Made by a program: the position numbers and the translations under genes | The notes under the pieces: model-generated | The model's input: the letters and a program-made list of their open reading frames with translations, nothing else | What the model was told of the DNA's origin: nothing | The model's database searches: none | IMG/VR virus record: IMGVR_UViG_3300030104_003913 | Location: 1 to 23,404 of that record | Length of the DNA stretch: 23,404 nucleotides | Source of the DNA: a virus | Direction: 5' to 3' (one strand) | In this document: one piece after another, positions 16,028 to 23,213 of the stretch | Numbering within the stretch: the stretch's first letter is position 1 | Layout: every line of letters starts with the position of its first letter

Positions 16028-17579
16028 AGACCTAACGCGTGGAGTGTTTAGAGGTTTTACTAGGTCACTAAGTATAGCTAAAAAAGCAGTATTTAACTTT
16101 AAAACAGGTCTAGTAGCTCTCGCAGGTATTGCAGGACTCGGTATCTTAACGCAAAGAACCTTAGAGTCAGTCGATGCTAATAAGAAGATGGCTGACAGGA
16201 TTGGTTTAACTACCAAACAGTTAGGCGGCTTTGAATTAGCCGCCGCACTTGCCGGCGAGAAAATATCTACTGTTCAAAAGACATTAGAAAAGATGGAGAA
16301 GAACTTAGGTGAGGCAGAGCAGGGTATAGGTACTGCTAGATATGCTTTAGAAGCTCTTAATTTGTCTGTAGCTGAGTTAAATAGACTGTCACCTGATGAA
16401 AGGTTTAAAAGATTATCAGATGAAATAGCAGGTCTTGCAACGCAACAAGAAAAATCCACTCTATCTTTCCAATTATTTGGTAAAGGTGGTATGGCTATGA
16501 TCCAAGTTTTAGAGCTAGGATCAGAAGCTTTAACGCAGATGCAAGAAGATGCTGTTAAGCTTGGTTTAGTCTTAAATGCAGAAGCTTCAGCTAGCATTGA
16601 AAAATTTAACGATGACTTCTTTTTATTAAAAACAATCGGAGGAGGTGTATTTAGAACATTTTTAGTCGGATTAATACCGGCAATGACTAAAATGGTCGAG
16701 ATAGCGATTAAATTTGCAAAACAATTTAGTGAGAATGGTGGACCACAAAGAGCCGCACAAAAGTTACTCGATATATTTGTTAGATTAAGTCACGGAATAG
16801 TCTCAGGATATGAAGGTATATTAAAGATGTCCCATGCTATTGGGATGATGGTTAATAATATGCCGAAATGGTTAGTCGGAGAAGAACCTATTAAAGAAGG
16901 TTTCTTTATGGCTATTGAAAAAGGTCAAAAGGATGTCGATAAGATAAGAGCCGGTATTGATAAAGTCGGAGATGCGGCTAAAAATCTTTTAAATACCACA
17001 AAGAGTGAAAACGAATTATCGGAAACACTAGGTTTAACAAATTTAGTAGGAGAAAGTAAAAACGCAGTAAGTGCTTTTAATAAATTAAGGACCAAGGTTG
17101 AAGATTTTAGAGGAGCCGCTCTAAGTCACGCCGCCTCATTTACAACAGCATTCGGAAAAGCTTTTGAAAATGTTATATTAGGAACAAAAAGAGTCGGAGA
17201 GGCATTTAAAGACCTAGGAAGGCAGATATTAGCGGCATTAGTTAACTTATTTGTCCAAAAAATGATACTCGGACCAATTTTAGGACCATTTGAGACATTT
17301 TTTAAAGGATTATTACCTACTCCTCAAGCATTAGGCGGGCCTGTTAAGGCAGGTGGAACATTCTTAGTCGGTGAAAAAGGACCTGAATTGCTAACATTAG
17401 GTAGAATGTCCGGAACTATCACTCCTAATAATCAATTAGGCGGCACAAATCAGACAATTAATATAACAACAGGTGTTCAATCGACAGTTAGAGCTGAAAT
17501 TTTATCCTTATTGCCGGCAATAGCTCAAGCATCGCAAGGACACATGATAGATAATAGAATGCGAGGCGCAGAAGTATGA
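15990..17579 (+). CDS. tail tape measure protein
   Basis: Tape measure protein of 529 aa that sets tail length and later enters the host envelope. The N-terminus is helical with a hydrophobic stretch (about 34-54, TGLVALAGIAGLGIL), followed by long amphipathic helical regions (QKTLEKMEKNLGEAEQGIGT) and a second hydrophobic patch near 215-235. The C-terminal GGPVKAGGTFLVGEKGPELL (about 449-468) followed by TITPN is the typical end motif of lambda-type tape measures. At about 1.5 angstrom per residue this predicts a tail of very roughly 75-80 nm. It is short for the family, so the phage should have a fairly short siphovirus tail. The start overlaps the GT reading frame; the end overlaps the next start as ATGA. 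Confidence 0.92.
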   Translation: MSQAKLSTLLVAKDLTRGVFRGFTRSLSIAKKAVFNFKTGLVALAGIAGLGILTQRTLESVDANKKMADRIGLTTKQLGGFELAAALAGEKISTVQKTLEKMEKNLGEAEQGIGTARYALEALNLSVAELNRLSPDERFKRLSDEIAGLATQQEKSTLSFQLFGKGGMAMIQVLELGSEALTQMQEDAVKLGLVLNAEASASIEKFNDDFFLLKTIGGGVFRTFLVGLIPAMTKMVEIAIKFAKQFSENGGPQRAAQKLLDIFVRLSHGIVSGYEGILKMSHAIGMMVNNMPKWLVGEEPIKEGFFMAIEKGQKDVDKIRAGIDKVGDAAKNLLNTTKSENELSETLGLTNLVGESKNAVSAFNKLRTKVEDFRGAALSHAASFTTAFGKAFENVILGTKRVGEAFKDLGRQILAALVNLFVQKMILGPILGPFETFFKGLLPTPQALGGPVKAGGTFLVGEKGPELLTLGRMSGTITPNNQLGGTNQTINITTGVQSTVRAEILSLLPAIAQASQGHMIDNRMRGAEV

Positions 17580-18211
17580 GTATAACCTATCCATTATCAG
17601 TTCCTAATACTACTAGTTTTGCTTTAGTCAGAATGTTAGGAGTAAGCAGTACAGGTCAGACTGTTTCACCATTTACTCAAACTACACAACAATATCAATG
17701 GGCAGGACAATATTGGGAGGCAGATATAACGACTATTCCTCTTAATCGCGCTCAATCAGCTGAATGGGAGGCTTTCTTTTTAAAGTTAAAAGGAACTTTT
17801 GGCACATTCTATCTACAACCTGACCCTAATTCCCTCACTAACCAAGGCACTAACGCATCCTCTCCCGGTTCTCCTACCATTAATGGCGCTCACAGCGCTA
17901 ATATTTCCTCATTATCTTTAACAGGCGCTACAGGCGGTCAGACCAATTATTTCAAAGCATCAGATTATATTAGTATCGGCACAGGAACCTCTAAACAGTT
18001 ATTTAAAGTTTTATCCGATGCAAATACTGATGGCGGAGGAAATGTTACAGTCGATATATTCCCACGATTAAGAACAGCTTTATCAGGTGGAGAGAGTGTA
18101 ACGACAAGTAACTGCACAGGTGTCTTCCGATTAGTTAGTAATGAAATCACATGGACTGTAAATCATCAAAGTTTATATAGCTTAAGCTTTAGCTGTCGCG
18201 AGGCACTATAA
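17576..18211 (+). CDS. distal-tail minor protein
   Basis: Probable distal tail protein of 211 aa just after the tape measure. Visible signals are an N-terminal beta strand set, WAGQYWEADITTIPLNRAQS followed by AEWEAFFLKLKGTFGTFYLQ, then a middle beta-domain (HSANISSLSLTGATGG, ASDYISIGTG), VTVDIFPRLRTAL, and a closing strand TWTVNHQSLYSLSF with a C-terminal CREAL. This is the pattern of minor tail proteins I know at this position in marine and alphaproteobacterial phages: one half embraces the tail and the middle domain is an Ig- or OB-like insert. The precise family name is uncertain. It is coupled at both ends (ATGA, TAATG). Confidence 0.7.
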   Translation: MSITYPLSVPNTTSFALVRMLGVSSTGQTVSPFTQTTQQYQWAGQYWEADITTIPLNRAQSAEWEAFFLKLKGTFGTFYLQPDPNSLTNQGTNASSPGSPTINGAHSANISSLSLTGATGGQTNYFKASDYISIGTGTSKQLFKVLSDANTDGGGNVTVDIFPRLRTALSGGESVTTSNCTGVFRLVSNEITWTVNHQSLYSLSFSCREAL

Positions 18212-19182
18212 TGGCTCGGACTATTGATTTTCAGACTCAAATAAACGCACAATTAGTAGAGCCTTTTTATGCTGTTCATTTAGATTTTTCAGGAAGCGTT
18301 ACTAGAAATGTATATACAGAAGTATTAGCTACAGGAGATGGCAATAGATACTCATTAAACAATACTCAACAATTAGTTGTTAATGTTGCGAGAGGAAATA
18401 CTATTGTTTTTGATCAGAGCGACAGCTCTAACGCAGGACATCCACTATTATTAGCATCAACATTAGATGGAACGACTTATTCTACAGGTGTTACAACGAC
18501 AGGCACTCCGGGTAACGCAGGAGCTAAGACTGAATGGGTTGTTGATAGCACAGCTCCTAATACTTTATATTATAAATGCGGCTTACATTCAGGAATGGGT
18601 GGAGAGATAAATATTACTGACCCTGCTCTTAATTTATGGAGTGGATATGGCGAGATAACTTATGACGGCATAACTTATATAGGCGCAGGTGAGTTCGGAC
18701 AAATATCAGAAATAAAACAAGAAGAACAAATTAAAGCAAATGGCATTAATTTATCCTTATCCGGTATACCTAACGATTTAGTTGCATCAGCTTTATATGA
18801 AGAATATCAAAATAGAACTGCTAAAGTTTTATTTGGTGTTTTAACAGATGGTATATTAGTACAAAACCCATACACCTTGTTTATTGGTAAAATGGATGTA
18901 ATGACAATCCAACAGGGTGGTGAAACATCTTTAATTTCACTCACAGTAGAAAATTCATTAATAGATTTAAAAAGAACGAGACGACTGCTTTACACAGATG
19001 AAGACCAAAAGGCATTACATACAGGTGATGCTAGTTTAAGGTTTGTTGAAGCTTTACAACAAAAAGAAGTGTTGTGGGGTGTTCCATATAGTGTTGTAGC
19101 GCCAACAGTTTCAGCTCCATCGCAAGCAGAATTAGATAAAATTTTAGAAGACTTCCAATCAGGTAAGTATTACCCGTTTTAA
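18211..19182 (+). CDS. tail hub protein, DUF2163-like, with cupredoxin-like insert
   Basis: Probable baseplate hub component of 323 aa. The outer parts fit the DUF2163-like hub proteins of phages and gene transfer agents: an N-terminal VEPFYAVHLDF (17-27), LWSGYGEITYDGITYIGAGE (142-161), QIKANGINLSLSGIP, then RTRRLLYTDEDQKALHTGD and FVEALQQKEVLWG near the end. Between about 29 and 138 lies an extra domain, beta-rich and ending YYKCGLHSGMGGEI. Its GHP (His77) and C-x2-H-x2-M (Cys123, His126, Met129) recall type-1 copper sites of cupredoxins such as plastocyanin. Whether copper is bound is unknown; C-to-M spacing is shorter than in plastocyanin. The insert could be a surface or receptor-facing domain. 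The start is a TAATG overlap. Confidence 0.75.
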   Translation: MARTIDFQTQINAQLVEPFYAVHLDFSGSVTRNVYTEVLATGDGNRYSLNNTQQLVVNVARGNTIVFDQSDSSNAGHPLLLASTLDGTTYSTGVTTTGTPGNAGAKTEWVVDSTAPNTLYYKCGLHSGMGGEINITDPALNLWSGYGEITYDGITYIGAGEFGQISEIKQEEQIKANGINLSLSGIPNDLVASALYEEYQNRTAKVLFGVLTDGILVQNPYTLFIGKMDVMTIQQGGETSLISLTVENSLIDLKRTRRLLYTDEDQKALHTGDASLRFVEALQQKEVLWGVPYSVVAPTVSAPSQAELDKILEDFQSGKYYPF

Positions 19183-19183
19183 C

Positions 19184-19603
19184 ATGAACGATTTAGAAAC
19201 ATTTATAGCTCAAAAATTACACGAACCATTTAAATATGGTGTGAATGACTGCATTACATTTTCAGCAGAAGCAATAAGATTAGCAACAGGAATAGATCAT
19301 TTAAAAGATATAAAAAAATGGAATAGTGAAATGCAAGCGAGCAAATTATTAGATAAAATGGGTTATAAAAGCTTAACTGATGTTATTGACAGTCGGTTTC
19401 GCCAACACACCAATATTAATAAGTTACAAGATGGCGATGTGGTAACAGCAGAGCAAACATTAGATAAAAGGTTTAATGAATTAGCGTTAATTTATTATCA
19501 AGGCTATTTATTAGGACCTGCTAAAGAAGGTCTGCATAAATGTGAAGTTAATGAAGGTAAAAATTTTTTTAATGTAAGAAGTTTGAGGTTAGGATATGCC
19601 TGA
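19184..19603 (+). CDS. DUF6950 / NlpC-P60-like tail-tip protein
   Basis: Probable tail-tip protein of 139 aa at the place where lambda K and gene transfer agent NlpC/P60 peptidases lie. The N-terminal pattern FKYGVNDCITFSAEAIRLAT followed by GID is that of DUF6950 proteins, relatives of NlpC/P60 cysteine peptidases, with candidate catalytic Cys23. GDVVT and YQGYLLGPAKEGLHK mark the later strands; an obvious catalytic His in the usual G-H context is not clear, so activity is uncertain. If active it would help local opening of peptidoglycan during DNA entry. The end overlaps the J-like gene by 8 bases. Confidence 0.75.
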   Translation: MNDLETFIAQKLHEPFKYGVNDCITFSAEAIRLATGIDHLKDIKKWNSEMQASKLLDKMGYKSLTDVIDSRFRQHTNINKLQDGDVVTAEQTLDKRFNELALIYYQGYLLGPAKEGLHKCEVNEGKNFFNVRSLRLGYA

Positions 19604-21296
19604 TTTTGCAGCATGGTTATCAGCGCTAATAGTAGATGCAGGTGCGGCTATAGCGTCGGCATTCGGAGCGACAGGAAAATTAGCTACAGTTATATCTTGG
19701 GCGGCTCAGGCAGTTATAGTGGGAGTGCCATTATATTTCACAGCTAGAGCAATGATGCCTAAAGTTGATATGACCGGACTATTAGGTCGAGGTACTTCTC
19801 ATAGAAACCCAATAACATCTCGCAAAATTATCTATGGAAGAGCTAAAGTAGGCGGTCCAATATTATATATGGCAGAGGCAGAATATACTCAGTCAGGAAC
19901 ACCAGGAATGGATAGAGGTAATCTTTATGTATTGATTGGATTAGCCGGACATCAATGTGCTGAGATAGAAACAGTTTATTTTAATGATGATGTTTTAACA
20001 ATAAACGGATCAGGTGTGGTTACTTCTCCATCTCGTTATTATCCTAATAGTGAAAGTAGAGCTACAATATTTACAGGATTAATTGGGACAACTACTCAAT
20101 ATATTGGAACTATTTGGGGTAATAATACTGATTTAGATAATGCTACCGACAAATTTAAGGGGATCTGCTGTTTACAGGTTATATTAGGTTATGATCAAGA
20201 AGTTTGGGTCGGAGGTATACCGGCAATTAGTGCAATAGTTAAAGGTAACGACCAACTATATGACCCACGCGATGCTTCAACAGGGTGGAGTGAAAATCCT
20301 GCTATTATATTGCGAGATTATTTAACCAATACAGTTTATGGCATGGGAATTAGCGCAAGTATGGTAGATGATACTTTAATAAGTGCGGCGGCTAATGTTT
20401 GTGATGAAACAGTTAGTTTAGATGGTGGAGGAACACAGAAAAGATATACTTGCAATGGCACTTTAGATACAGCGCATAATTTTCAGCAAAATATTGAAAC
20501 TATTTTAAATAGTATGTCAGGATTTATGGTCTTTAGTAATGGCAAATTTAAAGTTTATGCAGGCGAATATAGAACGCCTACTGTAACGATAACAGATGAC
20601 GATTTAGCCGGTCCTGTTAATGTAATTGGCAAGCCAAGTAAAAGAGAAGCAATTAATATTGTTAGAGGTGTCGCAATAGGAGCGTGGAGTAATTATCAAC
20701 CTACATCATATCCTGAAGTTCGTGACTCAGCGGCTATAACAGCAGATGGCGCAGAATTAGTTGCACAATTACCTCTACCAATGACTGATGATAGCACTAT
20801 GGCTCAACGATTAGCTAAAATATTACTTAAAAGATCACGACAGCAGATGACTTTAAACCTTAGTTTAAAATTAACTAAATTTGCTCTCGAACCGGGTGAC
20901 ACCTGCTCAGTTACATTAGAGAGTTTAGGCATTAAAAATAAAGTATTTGAAATAATGCAATGGACCTTCGGAACTAGTGGGTCAGGAGAAGGATTAGCAT
21001 TAACTGTTGATGTTCAGTTAAGAGAGACAGAAAGCGCTGTTTATGATTGGTCCACTAGCGAACAAAACGACCCTGTTGCTGTTCCACAAGTTATAATAAC
21101 TAACCCAACATCAGTAGATGCTCCTGCGTTTGCTCTAACGCAGACACAAGGATTATCAGAAGACGGCACTATTATAGATCAAGTAGAGGTTAATATAACT
21201 GACCCTACTAATAATAAGTTTGTTTATGAATATGCAATTGAACACAAAGAGTCGACTGCATCTAATTATGAAACCACATCAGTATTAAGAGAATAA
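19596..21296 (+). CDS. tail tip J-like protein, N-terminal part (gene interrupted)
   Basis: Host-specificity/tail-tip protein of the J family, here 566 aa. An N-terminal hydrophobic region (about 8-52: ALIVDAGAAIASAFGA, then AAQAVIVGVPLYFTA) precedes the J core: RGTSHRNPITSRKIIYGRAK (65-84), RGNLYVLIGLAGHQC, ENPAIILRDYLTNTVYGMGI, the IETILNSMSGFMVFSNGKFK region, and FALEPGDTCSVTLESLGIKN. Near residue 507 an FN3 domain opens (IDQVEVNITDPT, FVYEYAIEHKESTASNYETT) but the chain ends at SVLRE with strands still missing. Those strands and the rest of J appear at 22048. The protein is therefore the front half of a split J. Its stop codon TAA seems to be supplied by the inserted DNA. Confidence 0.88.
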   Translation: MPDFAAWLSALIVDAGAAIASAFGATGKLATVISWAAQAVIVGVPLYFTARAMMPKVDMTGLLGRGTSHRNPITSRKIIYGRAKVGGPILYMAEAEYTQSGTPGMDRGNLYVLIGLAGHQCAEIETVYFNDDVLTINGSGVVTSPSRYYPNSESRATIFTGLIGTTTQYIGTIWGNNTDLDNATDKFKGICCLQVILGYDQEVWVGGIPAISAIVKGNDQLYDPRDASTGWSENPAIILRDYLTNTVYGMGISASMVDDTLISAAANVCDETVSLDGGGTQKRYTCNGTLDTAHNFQQNIETILNSMSGFMVFSNGKFKVYAGEYRTPTVTITDDDLAGPVNVIGKPSKREAINIVRGVAIGAWSNYQPTSYPEVRDSAAITADGAELVAQLPLPMTDDSTMAQRLAKILLKRSRQQMTLNLSLKLTKFALEPGDTCSVTLESLGIKNKVFEIMQWTFGTSGSGEGLALTVDVQLRETESAVYDWSTSEQNDPVAVPQVIITNPTSVDAPAFALTQTQGLSEDGTIIDQVEVNITDPTNNKFVYEYAIEHKESTASNYETTSVLRE

Positions 21297-21297
21297 A

Positions 21298-21489
21298 ATG
21301 GCAAAAGCAACAGTCAGCGAGGTAGATAAGAAGGTAGCTGTTATAGAACAGAAATTAACAGACCACATTGTATCTTGTGAAGATATAGGAGAGAGGACTC
21401 TCGACAGAGTTAAGAGATTGGAGATGATTTTATTAACAGCTACATCATCTTCTTTAATTTTACTCCTTAAACTAGCATTTTTTAGTTAA
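21298..21489 (+). CDS. small coiled-coil membrane protein, XhlA/holin-like
   Basis: Probable lysis-associated membrane protein of 63 aa. Residues 1-42 are charged with heptad-like spacing (VSEVDKKVAVIEQKLTDHIV, GERTLDRVKRLEMI), followed by one C-terminal hydrophobic helix (about 45-62: LTATSSSLILLLKLAFF). A soluble coiled coil plus a C-terminal anchor is the plan of XhlA-type holin partners. It starts two bases after the stop of the J-like N-part, with AAGAGA just upstream, and precedes a GTA-type holin gene. It might instead be an antiholin or a tail-associated membrane protein. Similarity is architectural only. Confidence 0.65.
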   Translation: MAKATVSEVDKKVAVIEQKLTDHIVSCEDIGERTLDRVKRLEMILLTATSSSLILLLKLAFFS

Positions 21490-21622
21490 ACGCCACAGGA
21501 GTCGATATAAGGCTCACACAAGCGTTTATATATATTTATATTAATTAGTATTACTTAGGCTCTGTATGCGCATTTGTGCGCGTTTGTGAGTCTTTTTTTT
21601 ATCAAATTAGAGGTAATTTATT
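21490..21622 (+). other. Non-coding stretch between the two lysis genes
   Basis: No gene is seen in these 133 bases. They hold an AGGAG at 21497-21501 without a start codon after it, an AT-rich tract (21525-21555), a terminator-like hairpin, and the holin ribosome binding site AGAGGT (21609-21614). A second copy of AGGCTC, extended as AGGCTCACA at 21510-21518, can also pair with the terminator's 3' arm TGTGAGTCT, so two mutually exclusive folds are possible. Confidence 0.6.
21557..21600 (+). terminator. Rho-independent terminator inside the lysis insert
   Basis: ATGCGCA pairs with TGCGCGT around TTTG (one G.T pair), and an outer stem AGGCTC with GAGTCT (one G.T pair) extends it across a small internal loop. 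Eight T follow directly. This is a conventional terminator layout and stands out in AT-rich DNA. It lies upstream of the holin and the J C-terminal part, so both would be reached only by readthrough or a local promoter that I cannot identify. Confidence 0.8.
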
Positions 21623-22051
21623 ATGATTAGCATTATTGGCTCACTATTGGGATTTAGCACTTCATTTGTGCCTAAAATTCTCGATCACTTCACTGAAAAG
21701 CAAAAATTTAAGAACCAAATGGCATTAATGCAGGCTCAAAGCAAAATGAAAGTAAGTGAAGCTAATGCTCTTGCTAAAATTCAGCAAAATAAATCTATTT
21801 ATGCTCATGACGAGGCAATAATAAAAAATACTTCATCAGGTTTTATTAGTAACTTAAGATCATCGGTCAGACCTATCTTAACTTACTGTTTTTTTCTAAC
21901 TTACCTAGCATTTAAGGTCGTTATTATAGTTATAGCGATACAAGAAGGCGATGAGGCTTTAAAAGCTATAAGAGATAGCTATTCAGAGGAAGATTTTGGA
22001 CTCTTATCCATTTGTGTTTCATTTTGGTTCGGGTCGAGGCTCCAAAAATGA
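21623..22051 (+). CDS. holin, GTA 3-TM type
   Basis: Probable holin of 142 aa, which forms lesions in the inner membrane so that endolysin reaches the cell wall. It matches the GTA_holin_3TM-type pattern: an N-terminal hydrophobic segment (ISIIGSLLGFSTSFVPKILD), a charged helical linker (KFKNQMALMQAQSKMKVSEA), SSVRPILTYCFFLTYLAFKV followed by VIIVIA (about 81-106), and the hallmark ending SFWFGSR. The SRL-Q-K C-terminus is a natural end, so the gene is complete although it abuts the J remnant. AGAGGT precedes ATG 21623 by 8 bases. The stop overlaps the next start as ATGA. No endolysin is in the window. Confidence 0.85.
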   Translation: MISIIGSLLGFSTSFVPKILDHFTEKQKFKNQMALMQAQSKMKVSEANALAKIQQNKSIYAHDEAIIKNTSSGFISNLRSSVRPILTYCFFLTYLAFKVVIIVIAIQEGDEALKAIRDSYSEEDFGLLSICVSFWFGSRLQK

Positions 22052-23016
22052 CAAGATGCTTAATAGGACCGGTTATATCCGGCAAAACATACGATATTAG
22101 ATGTAAAGCAAGAAATAACGCAGGTTATGAGTCAGCATTCAGTTCGGTTTCGCAAATTACTATAAATGCTAATACAAACCCACCAAGTGCGCCTTCTAGT
22201 TTATCCGCTACAAGCGATCCAATAGCAATAGTCTTAAAATGGACCAACCCTAGTGATAAAGACCTAAAGGGAGTGGAGATTTATTACTCAACATCTAGTG
22301 GCGGCACATTTAACCTATTGGGCTCGATAGATGGAACACCCGGACAACAAGAATATAACTTGAATTATGATACTGCCTTTAGTTTAAACCAAACCTACTA
22401 CTTTAAGGTTAGAGCGGTTAATAATTCAGGTGTTGCTAGCGCATACACCGCAGAGGTATCAGCTCAATTCAGCACAATAGCGACAAGTGATGTCACTATG
22501 AACGCTATATCTAATATATCAGGGTCCATTGTTAGCTCTAACGCATCAGCTGAGTCGAGTGTTCAGGATGCAGTCACCTATTCTGCTAACGGAACAGGAA
22601 GTGATAGCACTACTTTTAATGGTTATATGGCGGCAGAGATAACATTAGGAGCTATTGACAGCTCTATTGCCGGTTTTTTAATTAACGCAAACGCATTAGC
22701 TAGCAAAAGGACTGTTCTTGCTACGAAATATGCTTATGCCATAGTTCTTCAAAAATTACCGACTAACGCATATTGGACTAAAGCTAACGCATCAGGAAAT
22801 TATGCTGTGTTCTTAGGAACAGGCGATGCCACCGGACAAAGCTCGACAGAAGGTATACAGGGTAGCTTTAGCTCATCATTTTTAGATGATGCAACAGGAG
22901 TTACCGGCACGACAGGGTCTAAATATGGATTATTTATCTATGAGCCTACTGAAACGACAGACCAATATTGGATATTCGGTGGAACAGGACTAACTATCAC
23001 GGAGTTAAAACGATGA
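22048..23016 (+). CDS. tail tip J-like protein, C-terminal part (restarted after insert)
   Basis: C-terminal portion of the J-like protein, 322 aa from ATG 22048. It opens in the middle of an FN3 domain (CLIGPVISGKTYDIRCKARN, then NAGYESAFSSVSQITI), continuing the half domain that ends the 19596-21296 product. A complete FN3 follows (about 46-140: PPSAPSSLSATSDPIAIVLK, TYYFKVRAVNNSGVASAYT). The last part (about 150-322) is a beta-rich tip domain that may face the receptor, ending FGGTGLTITELKR like other J proteins. GAGG lies 8 bases before the ATG, which overlaps the holin stop (ATGA). A TTG at 22012 is an alternative start but lies inside the holin gene. It is not decayed: no stop or frameshift is visible over 323 codons. 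Confidence 0.82.
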   Translation: MTRCLIGPVISGKTYDIRCKARNNAGYESAFSSVSQITINANTNPPSAPSSLSATSDPIAIVLKWTNPSDKDLKGVEIYYSTSSGGTFNLLGSIDGTPGQQEYNLNYDTAFSLNQTYYFKVRAVNNSGVASAYTAEVSAQFSTIATSDVTMNAISNISGSIVSSNASAESSVQDAVTYSANGTGSDSTTFNGYMAAEITLGAIDSSIAGFLINANALASKRTVLATKYAYAIVLQKLPTNAYWTKANASGNYAVFLGTGDATGQSSTEGIQGSFSSSFLDDATGVTGTTGSKYGLFIYEPTETTDQYWIFGGTGLTITELKR

Positions 23017-23213
23017 GCCTAACTAAAGTTAAAGGTTACTTTTACAATAATGACGGAGATCTGATTGAGAGCTATATCGGACACCTAAATTTAGATGATA
23101 TGGATGAGGTCCTAGAATATAGAAAGAATGCAGTTGGTTTTATAGAAACCGAATTAGTTAACACAGAGGTTTTTAAATACGATTTAGAAACACAAACAAT
23201 AGTGGAGATTTAG
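23013..23213 (+). CDS. small acidic protein after the tail tip
   Basis: Function not recognised; 66 aa from ATG 23013, which overlaps the J C-part stop as ATGA and has GGAG 8 bases upstream. Acidic, with VKGYFYNNDGDLIESYIGHL and NTEVFKYDLETQTIVEI suggesting a small beta-rich fold. It has no membrane segment. Coupling to the tail-tip gene suggests a small tail or fibre-assembly accessory protein; this is inference from position. Confidence 0.75.
   Translation: MSLTKVKGYFYNNDGDLIESYIGHLNLDDMDEVLEYRKNAVGFIETELVNTEVFKYDLETQTIVEI

Larger units (their letters stand above)
21294..22050 (+). other. Lysis-cassette insert splitting the J-like gene (757 bp)
   Basis: The segment between the two J parts. 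Removing it joins GAA (21291-21293) to ACA (22051-22053) in frame, restoring SVLRE-TRCLIGPVISGKTY, a normal FN3 strand-loop-strand. The boundaries are inferred from this join and could be off by a few codons. The left end gives the TAA that stops J-N and the start of a small membrane protein two bases on; the right end gives ATG for J-C, overlapping the holin stop as ATGA. Similar AAAATG-[GA]-CAA words flank both ends. It has no transposase, intein motif or intron core. Confidence 0.7.

Noticed and set aside
16224-16244. Inverted repeat GGCGGCT / AGCCGCC in the tape measure gene
   Set aside because: It is a 7-bp stem over glycine- and alanine-rich codons with a 7-base loop and no nearby signal; I consider it likely chance.
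22012-22047. TTG start for the J C-terminal part
   Set aside because: The added residues are translated out of frame through the conserved holin C-terminus and do not resemble an FN3 strand; ATG 22048 has GAGG at good spacing.
21294-22050. Group I or II intron, or intein, as explanation for the split J gene
   Set aside because: Only about 133 bases are non-coding, too little for a full group I core; the left exon does not end in T before the cut, there is no GTGYG start for group II, and stop codons at the left end with no splicing-motif residues exclude an intein.
21298-22051. Insertion sequence or transposon
   Set aside because: There is no transposase, no terminal inverted repeats and only a short imperfect AAAATG-[GA]-CAA similarity at the two ends.
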